Positions 26,545 through 35,144 of a stretch of 64,000 nucleotides of DNA are shown one piece after another. The notes beneath the pieces were generated by a model. It saw nothing but the letters and a program-made list of their open reading frames with translations. It did no database searches and was not told the DNA's origin. The DNA comes from Bacteroidota bacterium (GTDB lineage: Bacteria; Bacteroidota; Bacteroidia; Sphingobacteriales; Sphingobacteriaceae). Where the stretch lies: positions 62,001-126,000 of the forward strand of contig JAEXHI010000022.1 of assembly GCA_023450085.1 (NCBI GenBank), read 5' to 3'. Numbering within the stretch: the first letter of the stretch is position 1; each line of letters starts with the position of its first letter. The position numbers and the translations under genes were made by a program.

Positions 26545-26891
26545 AAAGTATTCAATTTTAGGTGTTATCTTAACGATTAACGATCGTTGGCCGCCCAATG
26601 CAGCAAACTAGTTGTCGTAATGCTACATCCACACCCTGAAACTCTAAGCGGATCTAAATTGTATGGTGGAGTTAGTACAACATGAAAAGGAAAAATAAAT
26701 CTTTGTAATGGATTTTTTAAACTTAACGAAGTAGATGCTGCTCTCCACAGCATCAAAACCGTTGTAATCTTGATTAGACATTTAATGTTTTGAATGGGCA
26801 TGTAGGAAATGTAATAATTCTAGGTTGATTGCCTGAGTTAAAAATATTTGGTCAGTTAAAATCTCAAATTTTTATTGATAACTTTATCCTG
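26545..26891. other. Stretch without a convincing gene
   Basis: A minus-strand open frame of 74 codons exists at 26577-26801 but has no export signal, no recognisable motif and an irregular composition; I do not call it. No repeat, tRNA or strong hairpin is visible. The promoter of the cysteine-rich gene at 26892 is presumably here, but no clear TAnnTTTG element with a spaced TTG was found. Confidence 0.5.
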
Positions 26892-27281
26892 TTGAAAAAC
26901 TTTTGGAAAAATATTGGTTTAATGGCTTTATGCTGCTTGGGCTTTTTACTAATGTCCACTCAAAGCTATGCCTGTTCCAAAAAAATAGTGGTACAGGAAA
27001 ATTCTGTTTCCGTAAAGCCATCTTCAAAGAAATTAGAAGATAATAGTTGTTGCCAAATAGGAACTTGCGAAAAAAATAAGCATCAACGCAATTGTAAAGG
27101 GGTTTGCGGGCATAGCGCTTGTAAATGTAGTACTTCTATATGTTCTTTAAGCCTAACAGTAGCTATTGAATTAGCTTCTAATCATCATTTTGCTGAACTT
27201 GAAAAGAATACGTTTGGTGATCAAAATGATGATGGTTCTTCAGGTTTTCTATCCATTTGGCTGCCGCCAAAAATAGGCTAA
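26892..27281 (+). CDS. Cysteine-rich secreted protein, probably metal-linked
   Basis: I place the start at TTG 26892, giving MKNFWKNIGLMALCCLGFLL then MSTQSYA as signal peptide; the internal ATG at 26922 would lose the basic N-terminus. The 129-residue product has about nine cysteines after the signal, clustered as NSCCQIGTCEKNKHQRNCKG and VCGHSACKCSTSIC, which suggests metal binding or disulfides. The tail is acidic and Gly-rich (FGDQNDDGSSGF) and ends WLPPKIG. The downstream DUF3347 and haem-binding genes support a role in metal handling. Family not recognised. Confidence 0.6.
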   Translation: MKNFWKNIGLMALCCLGFLLMSTQSYACSKKIVVQENSVSVKPSSKKLEDNSCCQIGTCEKNKHQRNCKGVCGHSACKCSTSICSLSLTVAIELASNHHFAELEKNTFGDQNDDGSSGFLSIWLPPKIG

Positions 27282-27489
27282 TATAGCGGCTTTATAGCCC
27301 TTGTTGTGTCTTGTCAGAACTAAAATCCATGTTGTTATTGCCAGTAGTAGAGCCAATGTTAATTTGTTGGTTTAGTGCTATTAGCGTTAAAATAATTCTT
27401 CTGCAAGCTTAAAAATTAATGGTCAGCAATGCCCTTTAAGTAGTGCGACATTGCTGTGTTCAATATTGAAATCTTCGAAAATATTTAAA

Positions 27490-28095
27490 ATGAAAAATAT
27501 AGCATTATATCTAACGGCTGTAATCATGGTGGTTATGGTCATTTCCTCTTGTCATTCGCACTCCACTAAAACTGAGCCTTCAGCGAAAGACACTACAATT
27601 AATCAAGCGGCTAGTAATCCCTCAACAAACCAAGATGGAAAACATTTGAAAGGTGAATTTTCCATTGCACCCATCGTTAAAGATTATCTGTCTTTGAAGA
27701 ATGCATTGATACTTGGTAATGATAAAGCGGCTGCAAGTGAAGGGAAGAATTTGCTGAATACCTTAAATAAAATTGATATGGCATCAATTCCTAATGACAA
27801 GCATGAGGCGTATATGGAAATAGCTGCCGATGCTAAGGAGCATGCTGAACATATTGGAGACAATGTAGGTAACATAGCGCACCAAAGGGAACATTTGGTT
27901 TCGATTAGCGAAGACTTGAAAGATTTGATCAAACTATTTGGTGCCCCACAAACATTGTATCAAGACCACTGTCCTATGTTTAATGGCGGTAAGGGAGCGA
28001 TTTGGTTTAGTGAGACTAAAGAAATCAAAAATCCATACTATGGCTCAAAAATGATAGACTGTGGCAGCGTTCAAGCAACCATAGAAGTTAAATAA
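27490..28095 (+). CDS. DUF3347-domain lipoprotein
   Basis: The 201-residue protein from ATG 27490 starts MKNIALYLTAVIMVVMVISSC (lipobox ISSC) followed by a His/Ser/Thr-rich linker. The domain from about residue 60 has VKDYLSLKNALILGNDKAAA, the paired helices AKEHAEHIGDNVGNIAHQRE, and DHCPMFNGGKGAIWFSETKE then IKNPYYGSKMIDCG, the DUF3347 signature (CPM...G..W.S....I.NPYYG..M..CG). DUF3347 accompanies or is fused to CusB-type copper efflux adaptors in Bacteroidota, so periplasmic metal binding is likely. The usual efflux pump genes are not in this window. Confidence 0.88.
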   Translation: MKNIALYLTAVIMVVMVISSCHSHSTKTEPSAKDTTINQAASNPSTNQDGKHLKGEFSIAPIVKDYLSLKNALILGNDKAAASEGKNLLNTLNKIDMASIPNDKHEAYMEIAADAKEHAEHIGDNVGNIAHQREHLVSISEDLKDLIKLFGAPQTLYQDHCPMFNGGKGAIWFSETKEIKNPYYGSKMIDCGSVQATIEVK

Positions 28096-28147
28096 ATGAA
28101 GGCCACAGTCTGTGTATGTTGATCTATGGCAGGCTGTGGCCTTCATT
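28095..28147. terminator. Strong stem-loop after the DUF3347 gene
   Basis: AATGAAGGCCACAG (28095-28108) and CTGTGGCCTTCATT (28134-28147) form a perfect 14-bp stem with a 25-base loop, overlapping the last base of the DUF3347 stop codon. No T-run follows, so it may be a factor-assisted terminator or an mRNA 3'-protecting stem that separates the DUF3347 and haem-binding genes. Confidence 0.65.
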
Positions 28148-28166
28148 GGAAATTAAATAAAAAGAG

Positions 28167-28643
28167 ATGTCATTAAAACATAAAATACTATTGGGATTGG
28201 CAGCTATTTTAATTGCCATGCAATTCTTTCAGCCATTATCAGACCAATCAAATAAAGCTTCCGATGCATCTATAGAAAGGATGTATATGGTTCCACAAGA
28301 AGTAAAGGCTATTTTGGTTCGGTCTTGCTACGATTGTCATAGTAACCATGTGGTTTATCCATGGTATTACTACATTCAGCCCTTGGGTTGGTATGTGGCC
28401 GCACATATTAAAGAAGGGAAAAAAGAGCTTAATTTCAGTGAATTTGGTACCTACTCCACTCGCAAGCAACGGAACAAGTTCAGGTCAATGTTAAATCAAG
28501 TTAAAAATGGAGAAATGCCGTTAACATCTTATACTTTAGTTCATCGAAAAGCGGTATTGTCCAAAGAAGAGAAGCAAGTTTTGATGGATTGGTTTAATCA
28601 AATGGAAGAGCAGAGCACCAAAGTTGGCCAGTCAAATAACTGA
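28167..28643 (+). CDS. Haem-binding-domain protein, single-pass
   Basis: The 158-residue protein has an N-terminal membrane segment (residues 5-20, ILLGLAAILIAMQFF) and a domain with the motif RSCYDCHSNHVVYPWYYYIQ, a c-type CxxCH haem site, then GWYVAAHIKEGKKELNFSEF and a closing helix with RKAVLSKEEKQVLMDWF. This is the Bacteroidota haem-binding domain that is often found beside copper-resistance and cytochrome genes. It follows the DUF3347 gene after a stem-loop. Redox or metal-stress function is inferred from context. Confidence 0.85.
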   Translation: MSLKHKILLGLAAILIAMQFFQPLSDQSNKASDASIERMYMVPQEVKAILVRSCYDCHSNHVVYPWYYYIQPLGWYVAAHIKEGKKELNFSEFGTYSTRKQRNKFRSMLNQVKNGEMPLTSYTLVHRKAVLSKEEKQVLMDWFNQMEEQSTKVGQSNN

Positions 28644-28715
28644 GGATATATCAAATTCAAATAAATTGAATTAGGGTTTATACATGTATGATTTTAAAAA
28701 TGATTTAAATAGAAT

Positions 28716-29336
28716 ATGAGGATATATACCTTTGTTTTAATTATATGTACCATCATGATAGGTTGTACAGTAAAAAGAAACTTGCCTAGTAGTGTACAGG
28801 AAATATGGAATCAGAAAACGTCGAACTCTATAAGGGAACAATTATCTAAGGCTAATGACAAATATTTAAAAACAACATTTAGGAATCATTTCAAAAGCGC
28901 TAAGCTTCTTTTAAATTCCAGCTCAGCGGAAGGCCAAACGCTCCGTGCTCTATTTTTAGAAACTATTTTTTCCAGAGATACAACCTTGAAGCATTTTTTT
29001 GTGCTTGAATTTATAGAAAGAGGGGAGCAGTATCAGGTCAAAAATATACTGATTGTAAATACCGAAAATAATTCACGAATTATCCCTTATCAATTTTATG
29101 GAGGCCGGTGGAATATGGTTGGCGATACCAGTATCAAAAAAATAGATTTACATGATGAGATGACCAAACCACCTCAGAAAAACAAGATTGGTAGAGGACT
29201 AAAACATGTTATACTTAGTGAATTTTACGACGGTAATATTAGCTCTCGATTTTACGATAATAGTGGCATAAATGAGAAAAATGCATTCTTTGGGTTACTT
29301 TTTGAAGATCACTATTTTCCGTATCCCCCGAAGTGA
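28716..29336 (+). CDS. Lipoprotein of unknown function
   Basis: The 206-residue protein starts MRIYTFVLIICTIMIGC, a lipoprotein signal (lipobox MIGC). The mature part is helical first (REQLSKANDKYLKTTFRNHF) and then beta-like (ILIVNTENNSRIIPYQFYGG). No family recognised. It stands alone, 72 bases after the haem-binding gene; that gap contains a small 7-bp hairpin (28654-28672). Its AT-rich composition is like that of the 23.6-26.6 kb block. Confidence 0.65.
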   Translation: MRIYTFVLIICTIMIGCTVKRNLPSSVQEIWNQKTSNSIREQLSKANDKYLKTTFRNHFKSAKLLLNSSSAEGQTLRALFLETIFSRDTTLKHFFVLEFIERGEQYQVKNILIVNTENNSRIIPYQFYGGRWNMVGDTSIKKIDLHDEMTKPPQKNKIGRGLKHVILSEFYDGNISSRFYDNSGINEKNAFFGLLFEDHYFPYPPK

Positions 29337-29401
29337 AAAGGTAGGGACGCTAATTATTAACTAGATATTGATAAATTAGTGAAGTAAAATACGGATAACG
29401 C

Positions 29402-30340
29402 ATGCAGACGATACTTGGAGCCAACGGACAAATTGCCGAAGAACTAGCTAGGGAACTCAAAAGAAATTATACTTCTGAGATTAGATTGGTGAGTAGACAT
29501 CCTAAAAAAGTAAATGAGACTGATACTTTGTTTGCCGCTAATTTGTTGAACCGAGAACAGGCGAATGAGGCGGTAAAAGGAAGTGATATTGCTTATTTTA
29601 CTTTAGGGTTGCCCATGGATAGCAAAATGTGGGAAGCGCAATTTTCTGTGATTATGGCTAATGTAATAGATGCGTGTAAGCAGTATGGCGTTAAGTTGGT
29701 GTTTTTTGATAATACCTACATGTATCCTCAAAACGAAGAGGTTTTAACGGAAAGCAGCCCATTCAAGCCTGTAGGTAGAAAAGGTGCGGTAAGGAAGCAA
29801 ATTGCCGAAATGCTCTTACATGAAATGCATAAAGGACAGATTGAAGCAGTGATTTGTCGTGCGCCAGAATTTTATGGCCCCGCTAAGACGCAAAGCATTA
29901 CCAATACTTTTATATTCGATGCGATTAGCGAACATAAAAAGCTAAAAGTACTATTGAGCGATCAAAAAATAAGAAGTTTGATTTGGACACCTGATGCCAG
30001 CAGAGCTACAGCACTAATAGGAAATACGCCCGATGCTTACGGGCAGACTTGGCACCTTCCGATAGATGATCACCGCCTGAATTATCAACAGTTGATAGCC
30101 CTAGTATCCGAAATATATGGTAAGGAATTTAAATATACGATCATTCCAAAATTTGTACTCAGTATTGGTGCCCTCTTTAACAAGAGGGTCAAAGAACTAC
30201 AGGAGCTTTTGCCAAGGTATGCCGTTGATAATGTGTTTGACGTTTCGAAATTTAAAAGTCGTTTCCCTGAATTTAAAATAACCAGTTATAAAGAAGGAAT
30301 AGCATATATCAAAGCAGAACAGGAAGCTGGTAGGATTTAG
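29402..30340 (+). CDS. NAD(P)-binding extended SDR / epimerase-like protein
   Basis: The 312-residue protein begins MQTILGANGQIAEELARELK with a Rossmann GxxGxxA motif. LVFFDNTYMYP followed by VLTESSPFKPVGRKGAVRKQ and CRAPEFYGP is the typical extended-SDR sequence, although the usual YxxxK pair is not intact, so it may be a non-catalytic or atypical reductase. A C-terminal substrate domain with WHLPIDDHRLNYQQLIALVS follows. It probably acts in the cytoplasm; substrate unknown. Confidence 0.85.
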   Translation: MQTILGANGQIAEELARELKRNYTSEIRLVSRHPKKVNETDTLFAANLLNREQANEAVKGSDIAYFTLGLPMDSKMWEAQFSVIMANVIDACKQYGVKLVFFDNTYMYPQNEEVLTESSPFKPVGRKGAVRKQIAEMLLHEMHKGQIEAVICRAPEFYGPAKTQSITNTFIFDAISEHKKLKVLLSDQKIRSLIWTPDASRATALIGNTPDAYGQTWHLPIDDHRLNYQQLIALVSEIYGKEFKYTIIPKFVLSIGALFNKRVKELQELLPRYAVDNVFDVSKFKSRFPEFKITSYKEGIAYIKAEQEAGRI

Positions 30341-30547
30341 CTAATTATTATTTCTCATCTTTTTTAACCATAAAGAAACGGTCCATATCACGGTAATGCC
30401 GAATACAATAGCAAGTATGAGGTAATAGTCTTTAAAAAAATGATGGAAATAGCTGCCTACAATAATATAAATACTTGTTAAGCATAGCTTAAATGGAATA
30501 AATTCCATGTTTGTCCAAGTGGTTTTTCTTTTTAGCAAGTTCATCAT
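30341..30547 (-). CDS. Small two-helix membrane protein
   Basis: The 68-residue protein has two hydrophobic helices (about residues 21-37 and 42-60) flanked by basic ends, MMNLLKRKTTW and WLKKMRNNN. Its stop lies directly next to the stop of the SDR gene on the other strand. No family recognised; the hydrophobic pattern and basic ends argue for a real gene. Confidence 0.5.
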   Translation of the reverse strand: MMNLLKRKTTWTNMEFIPFKLCLTSIYIIVGSYFHHFFKDYYLILAIVFGITVIWTVSLWLKKMRNNN

Positions 30548-30677
30548 GTTGTTTTTAATTGGTTGTACAAATAAAAATAAACAATCTCTATCTATTAAGG
30601 TATAGGCATAAACAGATACATTTTAGTATTTAGTTCGCTATTAAATTCACGTTTATCCGATTAAATGTCGTACATTG

Positions 30678-30857
30678 ATGAAAATCAATAAAATGGAAAC
30701 CACAGTCCCCCAAGAAGAGATTAACCAGAACGCGACTGATCGGTTGTTGGAGAAATCTAGAGCGCTAAGAGAAAGGTCAAAAGCGACCAATGAAAAATTA
30801 GATAAACTGAAAGAAGATTCTGATGAGTTCCAGTATGCTCAGGAGCAAGACGAGTAG
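30678..30857 (+). CDS. Small charged helical protein
   Basis: This is a 59-residue open frame from ATG 30678 (an alternative ATG lies at 30693). The product is almost wholly helical and charged: TDRLLEKSRALRERSKATNE then KLDKLKEDSDEFQYAQEQDE. It is followed 60 bases later by a good terminator, which supports an independent short transcript. Function unknown; possibly a small stress or regulatory protein. Confidence 0.5.
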   Translation: MKINKMETTVPQEEINQNATDRLLEKSRALRERSKATNEKLDKLKEDSDEFQYAQEQDE

Positions 30858-30917
30858 GACTTGTAACTAGTTAACCATCAAACGTATCACAATAAACAAG
30901 GATTTATGATTAATGAG

Positions 30918-30946
30918 AGCCAGTGAAATTTTCATTGGCTTTTTTA
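30918..30946 (+). terminator. Intrinsic terminator
   Basis: AGCCAGTGAA (30918-30927) pairs with TTCATTGGCT (30931-30940), one G-U pair, followed by TTTTTATTT. It closes the short transcript of the small charged gene at 30678-30857. Confidence 0.75.
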
Positions 30947-31101
30947 TTTGAAATTTAGCCCTGCAATAAAGGATTGTATTTTCCATATAAGCAAACTTTT
31001 TTGATTCTTTTTTGTTTGATTATCAGTTGATTCCCTTGTCGTGTTCGGAATGCCTAAGGTCCGAAAATGAAATTCGTAAAACTAGGCTTAAACCCAACTC
31101 A

Positions 31102-31752
31102 ATGAAAAATATGTTATTGTTTGATTTCGATTCTGTTTTCAGGAGCGATATCAGAACGCTTATAGAGAGCAACACTCAATGGCAAATGGTGGGAGATACT
31201 TCAGACCTAAATGATCTTAAGGCATATTTCAGTGGACAACGAATTGATATTGTGATGATAGGAGCCGATTTGGGGTTGAAGGAACGGACAACTTTACTTT
31301 CATGGATGGAGGTGTTTTCATCAACTACCAAAATTATTTGGCTCACAGGAGCGGAGGCAGATGGAAGCTTTAGAATACCGCCTTTTGTGGAAGAGGTAGA
31401 TGGATATCTGTTGAAAAACATTGAGGGACAGGAGTTGTTTTTGTGTCTCCAATTGGTGAGCAGCGGAGGAAGATACCTCTCCAATCAATTGCACATGCTC
31501 CTCATGGAAGCTAAACTTGGTCGACAACCTTTTCTTGAAACTTTCGTTAGTCAAGATACTGCATTTTCCAGTCATGAAATACAGTTGTTGCAGTTTGTCG
31601 TTAACGGCACCAGCCAAACAGCCATTGGGCAGAAACTTTCGATGAACGTAAACGCGGTGAAAAGGCATTTTGAGCTCTTGTTCGACAGAACTGGTACAGA
31701 TAATTATTCTTCATTGATTAAATACGCTTTGGAAAATGGGATTGTTTCCTGA
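31102..31752 (+). CDS. Response-regulator-like protein with LuxR-type DNA-binding domain
   Basis: The 216-residue protein from ATG 31102 starts MKNMLLFDFDSVFRSDIRTL. The N-terminal domain (to about residue 120) has the receiver fold, with acidic residues in FDFD and a Lys in YLLKN, but the phospho-acceptor strand reads DIVMIGADLG: Gly stands where Asp is expected and an Asp lies two places later. The C-terminal domain (about 150-216) is LuxR/NarL-like: SSHEIQLLQFVVNGTSQTAI and GQKLSMNVNAVKRHFELLFD. It is probably a transcription factor not controlled by ordinary phosphorylation. No partner kinase is adjacent. Confidence 0.82.
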   Translation: MKNMLLFDFDSVFRSDIRTLIESNTQWQMVGDTSDLNDLKAYFSGQRIDIVMIGADLGLKERTTLLSWMEVFSSTTKIIWLTGAEADGSFRIPPFVEEVDGYLLKNIEGQELFLCLQLVSSGGRYLSNQLHMLLMEAKLGRQPFLETFVSQDTAFSSHEIQLLQFVVNGTSQTAIGQKLSMNVNAVKRHFELLFDRTGTDNYSSLIKYALENGIVS

Positions 31753-31882
31753 AGATAGTTTAAAGCAGAACCCCTGAACACATCTTTACTTAATTGTACG
31801 TCTTATTTTGAAAACGATAGGATATGTTCTCTATCCACTTAGTTAGCATTAACTAGTATTTATACACCTAAAATTATTACTC

Positions 31883-32230
31883 ATGAAAATGCAGCCTATT
31901 TTTAAATATTACCGTGTTTATGATAATGAAACGGAAGTTGCAGAGGTTTCTGTAAACGATTTCAAACCCATTGTGTTCCGACGCTTACCAAGTGGAGAGG
32001 GCTACACCCTTTCCTCTGTAAAGCAAAAGTTTCGAGACTATATCAATAGGGCAGAAGCAATGGAGCAGGCCAAGGAAGGTGCGTTGGCTTACATAAATCA
32101 AATGATAGCAGATGCTGAACAGGCCATTGAGCGCTTAATAAAGTATCGTAACGATCATCATGACGACCTTAATTATAACCTGCTGGAAGTCAATATCCGT
32201 AAGTTTAAGAAACAGATGTATATCAAATAG
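31883..32230 (+). CDS. Small protein of unknown function with helical C-terminus
   Basis: The 115-residue cytoplasmic protein starts MKMQPIFKYYRVYDNETEVA, a short beta domain, then a long charged helix (MADAEQ-like stretch QMIADAEQAIERLIKYRNDH). No signal peptide and no recognised family. The 130 bases before it hold nothing clear. It is followed by two shorter open frames on the same strand. Confidence 0.5.
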   Translation: MKMQPIFKYYRVYDNETEVAEVSVNDFKPIVFRRLPSGEGYTLSSVKQKFRDYINRAEAMEQAKEGALAYINQMIADAEQAIERLIKYRNDHHDDLNYNLLEVNIRKFKKQMYIK

Positions 32231-32252
32231 CACTTAATGATCAGATACAAAC

Positions 32253-32447
32253 ATGAATATTAGCAAAAAAGAATTAAGCTTAAAAGCTCGTTATAATTGG
32301 TATAATTGTTTGTTAGACCTTTCGCCGACACTATTTTTTGGCGATCATCTTATTTTTGGACGTCATGACGGTCAGCAGGTGATCTTCATCATTAACAAAA
32401 TACTGGCTCAAATGGGACCAGCTTTTCAGCAACCTAAAAAGATTTAG
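32253..32447 (+). CDS. Small hypothetical protein
   Basis: A 64-residue open frame starting MNISKKELSLKARYNWYNCL, with LTLFFGDHLIFGRHDGQQVI-like hydrophobic content in the middle (TLFFGDHLIFGRHDGQQVIF). It follows the preceding small gene by 22 bases. No family recognised; it is short enough to be chance. Confidence 0.35.
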   Translation: MNISKKELSLKARYNWYNCLLDLSPTLFFGDHLIFGRHDGQQVIFIINKILAQMGPAFQQPKKI

Positions 32448-32450
32448 GAA

Positions 32451-32543
32451 ATGCTGATTTTTCTGCCAGAAAAACAGTTTACTCATATCCAGGTAAAAGC
32501 TTGGTTAGTTCGTAATTGGAATAAGAAGATGACTTTGAGATAG
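32451..32543 (+). CDS. Very small open frame, possible gene tail
   Basis: Thirty codons, MLIFLPEKQFTHIQVKAWLV then RNWNKKMTLR, starting three bases after the preceding stop. Composition is protein-like and the spacing fits an operon, but it may be the end of a decayed gene. Beyond it, up to 32570, nothing is visible. Confidence 0.25.
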   Translation: MLIFLPEKQFTHIQVKAWLVRNWNKKMTLR

Positions 32544-32569
32544 TTTATCCAAATTGATTTTAATAATTT

Positions 32570-32602
32570 AACCACTAATCACTAATCTCTAACCCCTAAT
32601 TC
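32570..32602. repeat. Degenerate heptamer array (RRYTAGK), short copy
   Basis: Read on the minus strand this is about five 7-bp units (AATTAGG, GGTTAGA, GATTAGT, GATTAGT, GGTTAAA). The same degenerate heptamer occurs in longer arrays at 46812-46873 and 57101-57161. Here it supplies the last codons and the stop of the gene at 32589-33083. Confidence 0.55.
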
Positions 32603-33083
32603 CTTTCCTTCCAATAAACGCACCTTTGCCTAATAAGAAATCAATAGCTTTTTCGATATTCCGTTGGATACTTTCGGTGGTTTTTAGGTTGGCAATGTAG
32701 CGTACTATTTCCTTTTGTAGGGAAGGACTTAGCTGATCAAATACTGCTTTGGCTTCTAGGTTGCTCGCTAAAGCCTCTGTTAATTTGGGATGTGCCTGAA
32801 TGGTTCTGTCTGAAGCATCAAACTGAATGGTGACGTTAATCACCTCTCCAATACGTTTAGGAGAGTCTTTCAGCATGGTAGTATTGATGTAAAGTCGCCA
32901 AAAGCCGCTGTATTTAACCAAGGTTTGACGATAGGGTAAATTATTGATCGTTCCTTTAATAGGAATATGCCCTTTGCTTTTCCCTCCCTGATTAAAGATT
33001 TCTGTTAAAATTGCTTCAGGTACCTCTACATATGGATTAATTCCTATGATTTCTATATGGGCTTGGAAGTCATAACTTTTCAT
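32589..33083 (-). CDS. DUF1905/YdeI-like protein
   Basis: The 164-residue cytoplasmic protein has an N-terminal DUF1905 beta-barrel (about residues 1-95: YVEVPEAILTEIFNQGGKSK, GHIPIKGTINNLPYRQTLVK, GFWRLYINTTMLKD) and a C-terminal helical YdeI/OmpD-associated-like tail (LSPSLQKEIVRYIANLKTTE). Length and layout fit the family. The C-terminus runs into the heptamer repeat. Function unknown. Confidence 0.82.
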   Translation of the reverse strand: MKSYDFQAHIEIIGINPYVEVPEAILTEIFNQGGKSKGHIPIKGTINNLPYRQTLVKYSGFWRLYINTTMLKDSPKRIGEVINVTIQFDASDRTIQAHPKLTEALASNLEAKAVFDQLSPSLQKEIVRYIANLKTTESIQRNIEKAIDFLLGKGAFIGRKGIRG

Positions 33084-33153
33084 GGACGGTCTTTAAAAGA
33101 AATCAGCCTAAATATAGAGAACTTTTTGGTAACGAAACGGCGTGACGACCAAA

Positions 33154-34983
33154 TTAAAAAGGCAAGTCGACAAAGAAAGTAGTACCAATAGTTTTATTGT
33201 TTTCGAACCATATTTTGCCATTGTGAGCCTCTACAATCTGCTTTGAAATGGCTAAACCCATCCCAAAAGTATGCTCACCTGCGGTGCCTAGTCTTTTAGC
33301 TTCGGTAAATAAATCGAATATCTTTTCACCTAGTTCTGGGGGAATGCCAATCCCTTCATCTTTTACAGAAATACGGATGCCAAGAGCCATCTGCGCCATT
33401 TTGAGCTTGATTTTAGCACCGTTAGGACTAAATTTAATGGCATTGGCAATCAAGTTGCTCACTACTCGCCAAAGTTTTTCGCGGCTAGCAGACAAGGTAG
33501 TTGGGACCGTTTCAAGGCTTAATTGTTGTTCCTTAGCTTCGGCTTTGCTTTCTAATAGGGAAACGCAGTATTTCAGCATTTCTGCAATATCTATGGGTTC
33601 TTTCTTTAAATCTTCACTGTTAAATTGCAACTGTAGAAGGCTATCCACCAGCTCTAGGGAATGTTGACTAGAAGTCTTGATTAAATCAAGTGGGATTTTG
33701 TCTTCTTCCGATCTTTCGGGCTCCTCCAACATCATTGAGGCAACGGAAAGCATTCCGCCAATGGGATTGCGTAGGTCGTGCGCTACAATGCGCATCATAC
33801 GGGTGTTATCGGCTTGGCTATGTTCCAATGCGGTTAAAGCCTCTTTCATTTGGCTGTTTTGTTTCTTGGTTCGCTGCAAATGCTTACGAATAGAAATGAT
33901 GGTATAAATGGCCAATAGAAATGCAATGCACGATAATATGGAAAGTGCCGCCTGATAGCTATAGCGGTTTTGCAATGATTTTACCTGCTCTTCTTTTACG
34001 GCGTAATCAATGTAGTCTATTCCCGATTCACTATTTAATTTTGCTTCCTTGTCACGAATTTCAATGAATTTTTTTCCAAAGGTTCCTGCTTTTACATGAT
34101 CTCCACGGGCGTTATAAAACTCAAATAGTTGACGAGTTAAAATTTCACCGTAGTACAAATAATCATTAAGGTTAGCAATGGCAAGCGCTTTATGATATAA
34201 GGCTGCACTCTTTTCTGGATCGGTTTTTTCTAGCTGTTGCGCCAAATCAATGTGCATGTCCATAGAAACGTAATACAGCTTTTTAGCTACGGAAGTAGCA
34301 ATGGTTTTTTTTAGGAGAGCTAAACCCTCGGCTCGTTTACCATGAATTATAAGGTCGTCGGCAATGAGCTGATCTATAGCTAGCAAGGTTCGTTCGTCTT
34401 TATATTTGGTGGCAATTTGTTGGGCCAACTTAATGTAGTAACGGGTAGAATCTTTGGTGAAATGCTGCGGGTAGGAGAGCAGGTAGTTGTAAATAACCAA
34501 TGAACTGATGGAGTCGTTACGAAGTTTTTTCGACAGCTTAAAAGCTTGGTCATAGCGCTGAATAGCTCGTTCATCTTTACCCATTTCATGGTAAACCATG
34601 GCAATATTCATCAGGGCTTGAACAATGTTGACCGAGTCTTTTAATTTTTGATAAGCGATATACCCTTCGTTGTAGTATTTTAACGCCAATTGAAAGTTGC
34701 CTTTAATGTCGAAAAAGATTCCAAGGTTGTTCATGGCGTCCGCCTTGCCTCGTTCGTAATGATGACGGTTGGCAATTTCTCGTGCTTTTCGGGTATAATA
34801 AAAGGTGCTGTCTACATTTTTCTCATAAAGCAGTATGGCCATGCGGTTCAGGGCATCTACATACTTTAAGCTGTCGCGGATTTGGGGTAAAGATGCTTGG
34901 ATGTTGCTAAGTTCAGAAGATTGTGCTCTTCCTAAACTCCAAGATAATAACAACCAGCAAAAAAATAGTAGCTCTTTTTTCAT
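33154..34983 (-). CDS. TPR-containing sensor histidine kinase
   Basis: The 609-residue protein has signal peptide MKKELLFFCWLLLSWSLGRA, a periplasmic TPR solenoid (about residues 25-320; MNNLGIFFDIKGNFQLALKY is one clear repeat), a transmembrane helix (about 345-362, AALSILSCIAFLLAIYTI), a short coiled coil, and a kinase core. The H-box is MRIVAHDLRNPIGGML (His near residue 400), the N-box LWRVVSNLIANAIKFSPNG, then VKDEGIGIPPE and FGMGLAISKQIVEAHNGKIW. All catalytic boxes are present. No response regulator is adjacent, as is common for this Bacteroidota type. It is followed by the DUF1905 gene on the same strand. Confidence 0.93.
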   Translation of the reverse strand: MKKELLFFCWLLLSWSLGRAQSSELSNIQASLPQIRDSLKYVDALNRMAILLYEKNVDSTFYYTRKAREIANRHHYERGKADAMNNLGIFFDIKGNFQLALKYYNEGYIAYQKLKDSVNIVQALMNIAMVYHEMGKDERAIQRYDQAFKLSKKLRNDSISSLVIYNYLLSYPQHFTKDSTRYYIKLAQQIATKYKDERTLLAIDQLIADDLIIHGKRAEGLALLKKTIATSVAKKLYYVSMDMHIDLAQQLEKTDPEKSAALYHKALAIANLNDYLYYGEILTRQLFEFYNARGDHVKAGTFGKKFIEIRDKEAKLNSESGIDYIDYAVKEEQVKSLQNRYSYQAALSILSCIAFLLAIYTIISIRKHLQRTKKQNSQMKEALTALEHSQADNTRMMRIVAHDLRNPIGGMLSVASMMLEEPERSEEDKIPLDLIKTSSQHSLELVDSLLQLQFNSEDLKKEPIDIAEMLKYCVSLLESKAEAKEQQLSLETVPTTLSASREKLWRVVSNLIANAIKFSPNGAKIKLKMAQMALGIRISVKDEGIGIPPELGEKIFDLFTEAKRLGTAGEHTFGMGLAISKQIVEAHNGKIWFENNKTIGTTFFVDLPF

Positions 34984-35144
34984 AGCTTACAAGTTTACGC
35001 TAAATCAGTACTGGGTAGGTGTTTGGAAGCTTAGGCTTCGTTACCTTCTAATTTAAACATTTTATTGCATAGCTACTACTTTGTAGGAGAATGAACAGGC
35101 TGAATAAAAGGAGCTTTCCTGGAAATGGTTGGCCCCTTTTGATG

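Noticed and set aside
26577..26801. Minus-strand open frame of 74 codons
   Set aside because: It has no signal, no motif and irregular composition, and nothing else supports it.
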